A DNA stretch of 7,685 nt, from contig JAGWRL010000196.1 in assembly GCA_028876585.1 (NCBI GenBank), positions 1 to 7,685 on the forward strand, read 5' to 3'. The position numbers and the translations under genes were made by a program. Within the stretch, counting starts at the first letter, position 1. The number at the start of each line of letters is the position of its first letter. Source of the stretch: Pseudomonadota bacterium. Its GTDB lineage: Bacteria > Pseudomonadota > Alphaproteobacteria > Rhizobiales > Beijerinckiaceae. The notes below the pieces were generated by a model. That model was not told where the DNA came from. It saw nothing but the letters and a program-made list of their open reading frames with translations, and did no database searches. Below are positions 1 to 6,008 of this stretch, in pieces.

Positions 1-794
1 TGACCGGCCTGAAGCCGGTCAAGCAGCGCATCCGCGAGATCGCGGCGCTGCTGCTGGTTGATCGGGTACGGCAGAAATTCGGCCTTTCGGCCGAGGCGCC
101 GACGCTGCACATGAGTTTCACCGGCAACCCCGGCACCGGCAAGACGACGGTGGCGCAACGCATGTCCGAAATCCTGCACAAGCTCGGCTACGTGCGGCGC
201 GGCCATCTGGTCTCCGTCACGCGAGACGATCTCGTCGGCCAGTATATCGGACACACCGCGCCCAAGACCAAGGACGTGCTGAAGAAGGCGATGGGCGGCG
301 TGCTGTTCATCGACGAGGCCTATTATCTCTACAAGGCCGAGAACGAGCGCGACTACGGGCAGGAGGCGATCGAGATCCTGTTGCAGGTGATGGAGAACAA
401 CCGCGACGATCTCGTCGTCATCCTCGCCGGCTACGCCGACAAGATGGAGCGCTTCTTCCAATCAAATCCCGGCTTCCGCTCGCGCGTCGCCCATCACATC
501 GATTTTCCCGATTATTCCAATGGCGAATTGCTCGCCATCGCCGAGGGGATGCTCGCCCGGCTGCATTACAAGCTGAGCCCTGCGGCGCGCGCCGCGCTCG
601 CCGAATATATCCCGCTGCGCCGCGCCCAGCCGCATTTCGCCAACGCGCGCTCGATCCGCAATGCGCTCGACCGGGCGCGGCTGCGCCAGGCCAACCGCTG
701 CTTCGCCGCCAACGCGGAGATCGATCTCGACGCGCTGATGACGATCGAGGCCGAGGATTTCCGGCAAAGCCGGGTGTTCGGCGCCGGCGGCTGA
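1..794 (+). CDS. cbbX: CbbX, red-type Rubisco activase (AAA+ ATPase), 5' end missing
   Basis: This AAA+ ATPase remodels inhibited red-type (form IC) Rubisco by pulling on the large-subunit C-terminus to release tight-binding sugar phosphates. The frame is open from base 3 and gives 263 residues. The family is about 310 aa, so roughly 45-50 N-terminal residues lie upstream. Visible motifs, counted from base 3: Walker A GNPGTGKT at residues 41-48 (bases 123-146); pore-loop YIGH near 81-84; Walker B GVLFIDEA with D104/E105; NPGFRSR arginine-finger region near 155-161; and the sensor-2-like helix [13 protein letters not shown] near 214-226. The family match is very close along the whole visible length. 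An internal ATG at base 111 lies just before the Walker A motif and cannot be the true start. cbbX normally follows cbbL-cbbS, so a Rubisco operon probably lies to the left. It converges on the DUF3253 gene with only 8 bases between the two stops. Confidence 0.95.
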   Translation, partial: TGLKPVKQRIREIAALLLVDRVRQKFGLSAEAPTLHMSFTGNPGTGKTTVAQRMSEILHKLGYVRRGHLVSVTRDDLVGQYIGHTAPKTKDVLKKAMGGVLFIDEAYYLYKAENERDYGQEAIEILLQVMENNRDDLVVILAGYADKMERFFQSNPGFRSRVAHHIDFPDYSNGELLAIAEGMLARLHYKLSPAARAALAEYIPLRRAQPHFANARSIRNALDRARLRQANRCFAANAEIDLDALMTIEAEDFRQSRVFGAGG

Positions 795-802
795 CGGCCA
801 AC

Positions 803-1084
803 TCAATCGTCGCGCGCGCCGCCGAGCCGGTAGACGCCGCGGAAATCGTCGGGATCGACCGGCTTGCCCTTGCGATAGATGACGAGCCGCCCCTCGCGCG
901 CCAGCTTGACCGCCGTGCGCCGCACGTCCTGCAAATGCGAGCGCCAGCCGAGCGCGTCCTCGCCGCGCGCCGCGGCGAAGGCCTTGGCGGCGTCGGTCGG
1001 GCAGACGGTGCGCGCCGGGCCGGCCTCGACGCACAAAGCGATGAGGGTGTCGGCGAGCGGGATCGGCGAATCGGCGTTGGACAT
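803..1084 (-). CDS. DUF3253 family small protein
   Basis: This gene encodes 93 residues that match the DUF3253 family (Pfam PF11625), whose function is unknown. The family pattern is visible: an N-terminal helix (residues about 10-20), a CPTDAAKAF segment (28-36), a W-R-x-x-L-x-x-VR-x-x-A core (about 47-58), and the hallmark EGRLVIYRKGKPVDPDDFRG strand/turn (64-83) followed by YRL. This layout suggests a small winged-helix-like fold, but that is an inference. The length is usual for the family. The ATG at 1084 is preceded by no clear Shine-Dalgarno sequence, so the start is less certain than the frame. It is convergent with cbbX and divergent from the AhpD-like gene. No functional link to either is evident. 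Overlapping longer frames on the same strand lack family similarity and are composition artefacts. Confidence 0.85.
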   Translation of the reverse strand: MSNADSPIPLADTLIALCVEAGPARTVCPTDAAKAFAAARGEDALGWRSHLQDVRRTAVKLAREGRLVIYRKGKPVDPDDFRGVYRLGGARDD

Positions 1085-1177
1085 GGCGCGTTGGTGCGCG
1101 GCGGCCGCGCGCCCGTCAATGGGGCGCTTGACGCGGGCGCGGCGCGGGCGGAGGGTTGGGCGTCAACCGGAGGCCCC
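1085..1177. promoter_or_regulatory. Divergent intergenic region with three CGTCAA/TTGACG elements
   Basis: This spacer separates the start of the DUF3253 gene (-) from the start of the AhpD-like gene (+), so it must hold the start signals for both. CGTCAA occurs at 1114-1119, its inverse TTGACG at 1128-1133 (8 bases apart), and CGTCAA again at 1161-1166. TTGACG resembles a -35 hexamer in each direction, but no convincing -10 box follows at 16-18 bases. A 5-bp inverted repeat, GGTTG/CAACC (1154-1158 and 1164-1168), sits directly before the Shine-Dalgarno of the plus-strand gene. The elements are seen directly; a regulatory role is inferred. Confidence 0.3.
1169..1173 (+). promoter_or_regulatory. 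Shine-Dalgarno GGAGG of the AhpD-like gene
   Basis: GGAGG is followed by CCCC and then ATG at 1178. It is the strongest ribosome-binding site in this part and decides the start, because the open frame itself extends more than 240 bases further upstream. Confidence 0.8.
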
Positions 1178-1744
1178 ATGTCGTCCGCTCTTTCCCGCTT
1201 CGCCGTTCCCGATATCGCCGATCTGCCCGAGGACATTCGCGCCCGCATTCTCGCCGTGCAGGAAAAATCCGGCTTCGTGCCCAATGTGTTTCTGGCGCTC
1301 GCCCGCCGGCCGGACGAGTTCCGCGCCTTCTTCGCCTTTCACGACGCGCTGATGGAGAAGCCGGGCGGCCTCAGCAAGGCCGAGCGCGAGATGATCGTGG
1401 TGGCGTCTTCGGGCCTCAACGATTGCCTCTATTGCGTGGTGGCGCATGGCGCGATCCTGCGCATCCGCGCCAAGAACCCGCGGCTCGGCGAGCAGGTCGC
1501 GGTCAACTACCGCAAGGCCGAGATCAGCGCGCGCCAGCGCGCCATGCTCGATTTCGCGGTGAAGGTGGCCGCCCGCAGCGCCGAGGTCGACGACGAGGAT
1601 TACGCCGCGCTCGCCGCGCACGGCTTTTCACCCGAGGACGCCTGGGACATCGCCGCCATCACCGCGATGTTCGCGATGTCGAACCGCCTCGCCAACGCGC
1701 TCGGCATCAGGCCCAACGACGAGTTCTACGCCATGGGGCGCTAG
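1178..1744 (+). CDS. AhpD-like peroxidase-related protein (carboxymuconolactone decarboxylase fold)
   Basis: This 188-residue protein belongs to the alkylhydroperoxidase AhpD / 'peroxidase-related enzyme' group (CMD superfamily, PF02627). Such proteins use a CxxC pair and a nearby His to reduce peroxides. The expected active site is present: E69, then C83-x-x-C86 and H90 in NDCLYCVVAHG. The N-terminal FVPNVFLALARRPDEFRAF segment (33-51) is typical of this subgroup. The C-terminal helices (about 120-180) include FSPEDAWDIAAITAMFAMSNRLAN. The ATG at 1178 was chosen because GGAGG (1169-1173) lies 4 bases upstream and because the family N-terminus begins there; the frame is open further 5' but that stretch is not family-like. 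The protein appears cytoplasmic, with no signal peptide. Its TAG stop lies in CTAG, which also supplies the stop codon of the opposing gene. The physiological reductant and substrate cannot be told from sequence. Confidence 0.86.
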   Translation: MSSALSRFAVPDIADLPEDIRARILAVQEKSGFVPNVFLALARRPDEFRAFFAFHDALMEKPGGLSKAEREMIVVASSGLNDCLYCVVAHGAILRIRAKNPRLGEQVAVNYRKAEISARQRAMLDFAVKVAARSAEVDDEDYAALAAHGFSPEDAWDIAAITAMFAMSNRLANALGIRPNDEFYAMGR

Positions 1745-2499
1745 CGGTTGAGCACGCCGAGCGTCTGCTCCATCGCGGCGGCGGGCAGGCGGAAGACGCC
1801 GGTGAACGGCGCGTTCAATTCCAGGATCAGCATCACCGCGCTGCCGACCGCGAACGCGCCGACCAGCGCGGCCGCGATCGCGGTGCCGTTCAGCCGCGCC
1901 AGCACGCCATAGCCCGCAAACAGCAGCATCGCCCAGGAGACGACGACGAACAGCAACGGCCAGGAAATCGGGCTGGCGAGCTGCAACGACACCAGAAGCC
2001 GCGTCTGCTCGATGATTCCGATGCTGAAGTTGATGGTCGGCAGCGCGGCGATCTGCTGCGGCGTCTTGGGCTGCAATTCGGCGGCGCCCTCGTTGAGGCG
2101 CTCGAAGCCCGCCACCAGCTTGTCGAGGCCGTAGCCGGTGGGATCGAGATTGTCGACCCAGATCGCTTTATGCGCCTGGGTCATCGCCCCCTGCAACGCG
2201 GCGTGCAACGGCGCCGCCTCCGGCCCGTACTGCTTGAAGGCCATGTCGAGCTGGATCGCGCGCGCGGCCAGGGTCTCCATATTGGCCTTCTGCGTGGCGT
2301 AGAAGCCATAGGCCGAGCCGATCAGCGTGCCGAGCACCAAAGCGAGCAGCAGCGCGACGAGGCCCATCACCGCGCCGATCATGTCGCGCGCGCCCGACGA
2401 CATATGCGCTTCCGGCAGCCGCCGCTGCAACTTCATGCCGGCGTAGCCGAACAGAAAAGTCAGGACGCTGACGCCCGCCCCGATCGCCAAATTGCCCAT
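1741..2499 (-). CDS. DUF4239 (bestrophin-like) four-pass membrane protein, copy 1
   Basis: This 252-residue integral membrane protein is of the DUF4239 / bestrophin-like type (PF14023). The family is distantly related to bestrophin anion channels and has no settled bacterial function. Hydrophobic segments lie near residues 5-22, 41-66, 178-200 and 206-228, giving two TM hairpins. Between them is a soluble, mostly helical region (about 67-175) likely to face the cytoplasm. Conserved-looking blocks are LTFLFGYAGM, LVLGTLIGSAYGF, VVVSWAMLLFAGYGVLA and PFTGVFR near the C-terminus. The start ATG at 2499 has a G-rich Shine-Dalgarno (AGGGGG, complement of 2505-2510). It lies 56 bases downstream of its paralogue, whose product is about 58% identical over an ungapped 252-residue alignment. 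A candidate promoter of its own sits in that gap. Ion transport is only a family-level inference. Confidence 0.87.
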   Translation of the reverse strand: MGNLAIGAGVSVLTFLFGYAGMKLQRRLPEAHMSSGARDMIGAVMGLVALLLALVLGTLIGSAYGFYATQKANMETLAARAIQLDMAFKQYGPEAAPLHAALQGAMTQAHKAIWVDNLDPTGYGLDKLVAGFERLNEGAAELQPKTPQQIAALPTINFSIGIIEQTRLLVSLQLASPISWPLLFVVVSWAMLLFAGYGVLARLNGTAIAAALVGAFAVGSAVMLILELNAPFTGVFRLPAAAMEQTLGVLNR

Positions 2500-2517
2500 G
2501 ACAGCCCCCTTTCCGAC

Positions 2518-2547
2518 TTTCTAGTGTCGAGCTGAGCGCAATGTCCA
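2518..2547 (-). promoter_or_regulatory. Candidate promoter for DUF4239 copy 1
   Basis: Read on the minus strand, TGGACA (2547-2542, five of six matches to TTGACA) is followed after 18 bases by TAGAAA (2523-2518, four of six matches to TATAAT). Transcription would start near 2511 and give a very short leader containing the G-rich ribosome-binding site. The -35 part falls inside the motif shared with the upstream region of copy 2. This is a prediction by eye only. Confidence 0.35.
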
Positions 2548-2548
2548 C
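2536..2548 (-). repeat. Shared upstream motif of the DUF4239 pair, copy A
   Basis: The minus-strand sequence GTGGACATTGCGC begins 37 bases upstream of the start of DUF4239 copy 1. It matches the 12-base GTGGACTTGCGC upstream of copy 2 (3356-3367) except for a single inserted base. It includes the TGGACA -35 candidate. It may be a duplicated promoter or regulator site carried along when the gene was duplicated. Confidence 0.5.
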
Positions 2549-2555
2549 ACGCGCG

Positions 2556-3314
2556 CTATCTCGCCAGCGCGTCGAGGGTCTGGCGCATCGCCGAGCCGGG
2601 GACGCGGAAAACGCCGGTGAAGGGATGGTTGAGCTCGACGATGATGAACACCGCGCTGCCGACGGTGAACGCGCCGATCAGCGTCGCGATGACGGCGGTT
2701 GAGTTGAGATGCGCGAGCACGCCGTAGCCGGCGAACAGCAGCATCGCCCAGGAGACGACGACGACGATCAGCGGCCAGGCGATCGGGCTGGCCATCTGCA
2801 TGGCGATTCGCAGCCGCGTCTTCTCGATGGCGTGCAGGCTCGCCTGGATGACCGGCAACGCCACGGTCTCCTCCGGCGTCTTGGCTTCGAGTTTGGCGAT
2901 GTCGGCGTTGAGCGCGGTGAAGTCCGCGGCCAGGGTGACGATGCTTTGCGCCAGCGGCTTGGGTTCTTCCGCCCAGATCGCCCGATAGGTCTGGTCAACG
3001 GCGGCGCGGACGCCCTGACGCACCGGCGCGCTGTTGGCGCGGAACGTCGCCAGCGCTACGTCGAGTTGCACCGCCTGCGCCGCCATCTCCTCGACATTGC
3101 TCTTCTGCAAGGCGAAGAAGCCATAGGCCGAGCCGACGAGCGTGCCGAGCACCAGGGCGAGGAACAGCGCGATCAGGCTCATCACCGCGACGATCATCTC
3201 GCGCGCGCCGGCGCTCATGTGGTCCTGCGGCAGCAGCTTTTGCAGCCACATGCCGGCGTAGCCGAACAGGAACGTCAGCGCGCCCGCCGCGCCGCCAATG
3301 GCCAGATGAGTCAT
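2556..3314 (-). CDS. DUF4239 (bestrophin-like) four-pass membrane protein, copy 2
   Basis: This 252-residue membrane protein is a paralogue of the product of 1741-2499 and has the same length. Transmembrane segments are predicted near residues 5-22, 41-66, 178-200 and 206-228. A central soluble region (about 67-175) is richer in charged residues. Counting identities by eye in an ungapped alignment gives 145 of 252 (about 58%). The membrane segments and their flanks are strongly conserved (MLLFAGYGVLA is identical through position 201 of both), while residues 89-130 have diverged most. The ATG at 3314 has a good Shine-Dalgarno, AAGGAGA (complement of 3319-3325). This gene is promoter-proximal in the pair and divergent from the AidB-like gene. 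The two products may form a hetero-oligomer, since bestrophins are pentamers, but that is an inference. Confidence 0.87.
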   Translation of the reverse strand: MTHLAIGGAAGALTFLFGYAGMWLQKLLPQDHMSAGAREMIVAVMSLIALFLALVLGTLVGSAYGFFALQKSNVEEMAAQAVQLDVALATFRANSAPVRQGVRAAVDQTYRAIWAEEPKPLAQSIVTLAADFTALNADIAKLEAKTPEETVALPVIQASLHAIEKTRLRIAMQMASPIAWPLIVVVVSWAMLLFAGYGVLAHLNSTAVIATLIGAFTVGSAVFIIVELNHPFTGVFRVPGSAMRQTLDALAR

Positions 3315-3355
3315 GCGGTCTCCTTTTTGCCGGCGCCCGTGTAGGCCGCGCCTCG

Positions 3356-3367
3356 GCGCAAGTCCAC
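3356..3367 (-). repeat. Shared upstream motif of the DUF4239 pair, copy B
   Basis: The minus-strand sequence GTGGACTTGCGC begins 42 bases upstream of the start of DUF4239 copy 2. It is the counterpart of GTGGACATTGCGC at 2536-2548, with one base fewer. The two coding regions are clearly duplicates, so this may be conserved promoter sequence rather than chance. Confidence 0.5.
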
Positions 3368-3369
3368 GT

Positions 3370-3392
3370 CTTACGTAAGCGGATTACGAAAG
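3370..3392. promoter_or_regulatory. Candidate operator: palindrome CTTACGTAAG plus half-repeat TTACGAAAG
   Basis: CTTACGTAAG (3370-3379) is a perfect 10-base palindrome. Its right part TTACGTAAG (3371-3379) recurs as TTACGAAAG (3384-3392), with starts 13 bases apart, differing at one base. This AT-rich element stands out from very GC-rich surroundings and overlaps the weak -35 of the AidB-like gene. The shape resembles sites bound by TetR- or MarR-type repressors, but no such regulator gene is in the window, so the assignment is an inference. Confidence 0.4.
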
Positions 3393-3421
3393 CCTCGCGC
3401 CGCGCTATGATCGCGGCGACT

Positions 3422-3426
3422 GGAGG
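3422..3426 (+). promoter_or_regulatory. Shine-Dalgarno GGAGG of the AidB-like gene
   Basis: GGAGG lies 7 bases before the ATG at 3434. It decides the start in favour of 3434 over the in-frame ATG at 3407. The upstream ATG overlaps the -10 candidate TATGAT and has no ribosome-binding site. Confidence 0.8.
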
Positions 3427-3433
3427 TCCGCCC

Positions 3434-5065
3434 ATGACCGCTTTCGCCGAAAACCACCTCTCCACCCACGAGGTCGTCAACCAGCCGCAGGCGCTCGTCG
3501 ATTACAATCTGTTCGAGGCCGACGCGGCGCTGGCGGCCGGCGTGGCGCGGGCAGCACCTTGGGCGCTGGCCGATCTCACGCGCTTCGGCGCATTGGCGGG
3601 GAGCGCGGATTATCTGGAGCTGGGCGCGCTCGCCAACCGGCATCCGCCCGAATTCGACACCCACGACCGCTACGGGCGGCGCGTCGATCTGGTGCGTTTC
3701 CATCCCGCCTATCACGAGTTGATGCGCGTCGCGGTGGCGGAGGGGATCGCCGCTTCGCCGTGGGATCAGCCGCGACCGGGCGCCCATGTCGCCCGCGCGG
3801 CGAAGTTCTACATGCAGAGCCAAGTCGAGGCGGGCCACGGCTGCCCGATCACCATGACCTTCGCGGCGACGCCGGCGCTGCGGCGCGAGCCGGCGCTGGC
3901 GGCGCAATGGCTGCCGCGCCTGCACTCGCGCGAATACGATCCCGCCAACGCCCCGGCGCAGGGCAAGCGCGGCGCCACGATGGGCATGGCGATGACGGAG
4001 AAACAGGGCGGCTCCGACGTGCGCGCCAACACCACGCGGGCCGTCGCGCGCGCCGATGGATCCTATGAGATCACCGGCCACAAATATTTCGTCTCGGCGC
4101 CGATGTGCGACGCGTTCCTGATGCTGGCGCAGACGCCGGCCGGACTGACCTGCTTCCTCAGCCCGCGCTGGCTGCCGGACGGGACGAAGAACCCAATCGA
4201 GTTCGTGCGCCTCAAGCGCAAGATGGGCAATGTGTCGAACGCCTCGGCCGAGACCGAATGGCGCGGCGCGACCGGCTGGCGCGTCGGGCCGGAAGGCCGA
4301 GGCGTCGCCACCATCATCGAAATGGTGGCGATGACGCGGTTCGATTGCATGATCGGCTCGTCGGCGGGGATGCGGCGCGCCGTGACCGAGGCGATCGACC
4401 ATTGCGGCCAGCGCCGCGCCTTCGGGGCGAAGCTGATCGACCAGCCGATCATGCGCGCCGTGCTCGCCGATCTGGCGCTGGAGGCGGAGGCCTCGCTGGC
4501 GCTGACCTTGCGGCTCGCCGGCGCGTTCGACGCGAACGAGGGCGCGCTGGTGCGGCTCGGCACGGCGCTGGGCAAATACTGGATCTGCAAGCGCGCGCCG
4601 CAACTCGCCTTTGAGGCGATGGAATGCGTCGGCGGCTCCGGCGTGATGGAGGACGGCCCGATGCCGCGGCTCTATCGCGAGGGGCCGGTCAATGCGATCT
4701 GGGAGGGCAGCGGCAACGTGCAATGCCTCGACGTGATGCGCGCGATCGAGAAGACGCCGGAGACGCTGGAGGCCTATTTCGCCGAGGTCGGCGACGCCAA
4801 GGGGACCAGCGCCGCGCTCGACGCCCATGTCGACGCGCTGAAGGCGGACCTGCGCGCCTGCAACGATTTCGAGGCCCGCGCGCGCGACTTCTGCGACCGG
4901 CTGGCGCTCGGGCTGCAAGGGGCGGCGATGGTCCGCGCCGCGCCGGGCGCGCTTGCCGACGCGTTTTGCCGCGCGCGGCTGGAATCGCGCGGCGCCCATC
5001 ATTATGGCGTGCTGCCGGCCGGCGTCGACGAGGCGGCGATCGTGCGGCGCGCGGCGGCGAGGTGA
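3434..5065 (+). CDS. aidB: AidB-like acyl-CoA dehydrogenase family flavoprotein
   Basis: This 543-residue protein is close in length and sequence to E. coli AidB (541 aa), an FAD-containing acyl-CoA dehydrogenase homologue linked to the alkylation response. Signature blocks are visible: N-terminal EVVNQP (13-18) and LELGALANRHPPEF; VRFHPAYHELM; QVEAGHGCPITMTFAATP; the FAD-contact loop MTEKQGGSDV (187-196); GHKYF; KRKMGNVSNAS; MTRFDC (300-305); and PRLYREGPVNAIWEGSGN ending at residue 428. The C-terminal domain (about 438-543) corresponds to the DNA-binding part of E. coli AidB. Here it carries about 14 basic and 16 acidic residues, so a DNA role is doubtful and a metabolic dehydrogenase of the isovaleryl-CoA dehydrogenase-like branch is an alternative. 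The BKACE gene begins 4 bases after the stop, suggesting shared transcription and a catabolic setting. The family call is firm; the substrate is unknown. Confidence 0.9.
   Translation: MTAFAENHLSTHEVVNQPQALVDYNLFEADAALAAGVARAAPWALADLTRFGALAGSADYLELGALANRHPPEFDTHDRYGRRVDLVRFHPAYHELMRVAVAEGIAASPWDQPRPGAHVARAAKFYMQSQVEAGHGCPITMTFAATPALRREPALAAQWLPRLHSREYDPANAPAQGKRGATMGMAMTEKQGGSDVRANTTRAVARADGSYEITGHKYFVSAPMCDAFLMLAQTPAGLTCFLSPRWLPDGTKNPIEFVRLKRKMGNVSNASAETEWRGATGWRVGPEGRGVATIIEMVAMTRFDCMIGSSAGMRRAVTEAIDHCGQRRAFGAKLIDQPIMRAVLADLALEAEASLALTLRLAGAFDANEGALVRLGTALGKYWICKRAPQLAFEAMECVGGSGVMEDGPMPRLYREGPVNAIWEGSGNVQCLDVMRAIEKTPETLEAYFAEVGDAKGTSAALDAHVDALKADLRACNDFEARARDFCDRLALGLQGAAMVRAAPGALADAFCRARLESRGAHHYGVLPAGVDEAAIVRRAAAR
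5059..5064 (+). promoter_or_regulatory. Shine-Dalgarno GAGGTG of the BKACE gene, overlapping the aidB stop
   Basis: GAGGTG lies 5 bases before the ATG at 5070. It spans the last codon and part of the TGA stop (5063-5065) of the preceding gene. Ribosomes finishing the AidB-like gene would therefore sit on this site, which is typical of translational coupling. It also supports 5070 as the start rather than upstream in-frame ATGs inside aidB. Confidence 0.75.
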
Positions 5066-5069
5066 GACC

Positions 5070-5945
5070 ATGGGCAAGGTGTGGATCGAAGTCGCGCTGA
5101 ACGGGCCGTGGGGGCGCGCGCGCCAGCCCGGCGCGCCCGACGAGGTGGCCGAGATCGTGGCGCAGGGCGTCGCCTGCGCGCGCGCGGGGGCGGCGATCGT
5201 CCACGCCCACGCCTATGACGGCGGCGGGCCGCAGACGTTCGACTGGCAGGTTTACGCCCGCATCATCGAGGGGATACGGGCGCAAATCGACGTGCCGGTC
5301 TATCCCTCGATCCCGATGGGCGGCGGGCTGGCGCCGCAGGCGCGTTTCGCCCATATCGCGGCGCTGGCCGAGCGCGGCCTGCTGGAATTCGCCGTCGTCG
5401 ATCCCGGCAGCGTCAATTTCACCACGCTGGAGCCGGGCGGCGAGCCGGCGCCGACCTATCTCAACAGCGAGGCCGACATCCGCTGCGGCCTGACGCTGGC
5501 GGTTGAGCACGGCTTTCATCCCGCCTTCGCGATCTACGAGCCGGGCTTCACCCGCGCCGGGGCGGCGCTGGCGCGGATGCTGCGGACGAAGGCGCCGATC
5601 TACCGTTTCATGTTCTCGCAGACCTTCGCCTTCGGCTTCCCGCCCGAACCGTTCGCGCTCGACGCCCATCTGGCGCTGCTCGACCGCGAGGCGCCCGGCG
5701 CGCCGTGGATGATCGCCGGCCTCGGGGTCGATGTGACGGCGCTGATCCCGCGCGCGGTGAGCCTTGGCGGCCATGTCAGGGTCGGGCTGGAGGACGCGCC
5801 CTTCGGCTGCGCGCAAAGCAATGTCGCGCTGGTCGAGGATGCGGTGGCGCGGGTGCGCGCGGCCGGGGCCGAGCCGGCGACGGTCGCGCAAATGCGGGCG
5901 GCCTTGGGCGGCGCGCCCCTTGCGGGCGCCCGTGGCCTCGCCTAA
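5070..5945 (+). CDS. BKACE family beta-keto acid cleavage enzyme (DUF849)
   Basis: This 291-residue protein is of the BKACE family (DUF849, PF05853). It is a metal-dependent TIM-barrel enzyme that condenses a beta-keto acid with acetyl-CoA to give acetoacetate and a new acyl-CoA; the lysine-fermentation enzyme Kce is the founder. The metal site is visible: H45 and H47 in AAIVHAHAYD, and E241 in GGHVRVGLEDAPFG. R237 and D242 match the catalytic Arg and Asp of Kce. Other family blocks are VVDPGSVNF (109-117), FAIYEPGF (153-160), and MIAGLGVD (214-221). The position equivalent to Kce Glu14 appears to be Trp14 (LNGPWGRARQ), so this is a subgroup with a different substrate pocket. The start is fixed by the GAGGTG site. 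It is coupled to the AidB-like gene; the keto-acid substrate cannot be deduced. Confidence 0.88.
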   Translation: MGKVWIEVALNGPWGRARQPGAPDEVAEIVAQGVACARAGAAIVHAHAYDGGGPQTFDWQVYARIIEGIRAQIDVPVYPSIPMGGGLAPQARFAHIAALAERGLLEFAVVDPGSVNFTTLEPGGEPAPTYLNSEADIRCGLTLAVEHGFHPAFAIYEPGFTRAGAALARMLRTKAPIYRFMFSQTFAFGFPPEPFALDAHLALLDREAPGAPWMIAGLGVDVTALIPRAVSLGGHVRVGLEDAPFGCAQSNVALVEDAVARVRAAGAEPATVAQMRAALGGAPLAGARGLA

Positions 5946-6008
5946 ATCCTGCGGCGCGCGCCGCCGGCGCGTGGTCGCGGGCGCCTTGCGCCGCGCATGG
6001 GGTCGCTC
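5946..6008. other. Intergenic spacer with GC palindromes, no clear terminator
   Basis: These 63 bases separate the BKACE gene from the small exported protein. They contain the perfect 14-base palindrome GCGGCGCGCGCCGC (5951-5964) and a small hairpin GGCGC-CTT-GCGCC (5980-5992). Neither is followed by a T run, so an intrinsic terminator is not supported. No convincing promoter boxes are visible, so the downstream gene may be read through from the BKACE gene. Confidence 0.4.

Larger units (their letters stand above)
3315..3433. promoter_or_regulatory. Divergent promoter region between DUF4239 copy 2 and the AidB-like gene
   Basis: These 119 bases hold start signals for both strands. For the plus strand, TATGAT (3406-3411) is a good -10 box. 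TTACGA (3384-3389), 16 bases upstream, is a weak -35. Transcription would begin near 3418, just before the GGAGG at 3422-3426. For the minus strand, TGGACT (3366-3361) with 17-base spacing to TACACG (3343-3338) is a weaker candidate. A 10-base palindrome and a related half-repeat lie between or over these boxes, in a position suited to control of either gene. Confidence 0.45.

Noticed and set aside
1156..2535. A 459-codon plus-strand open frame across the AhpD-like gene and DUF4239 copy 1.
   Set aside because: The product is a run of Arg, Gln and His without any motif, and it lies over two genes with clear family matches on other frames.
2709..3344. A 211-codon plus-strand open frame opposite DUF4239 copy 2.
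   Set aside because: The same antisense pattern appears opposite copy 1, as expected when paralogues share codon use. The membrane protein on the minus strand explains the sequence.
3371..5077. A 568-codon open frame on the minus strand opposite the AidB-like gene.
   Set aside because: Its product is Arg/His/Ala-rich with no recognisable family, and it mirrors the codon structure of a very well conserved plus-strand gene. High GC removes stop codons in this frame.
5951..5964. The 14-base palindrome GCGGCGCGCGCCGC, considered as a terminator or operator.
   Set aside because: It consists only of G and C, which makes chance palindromes common here, and no T run follows.
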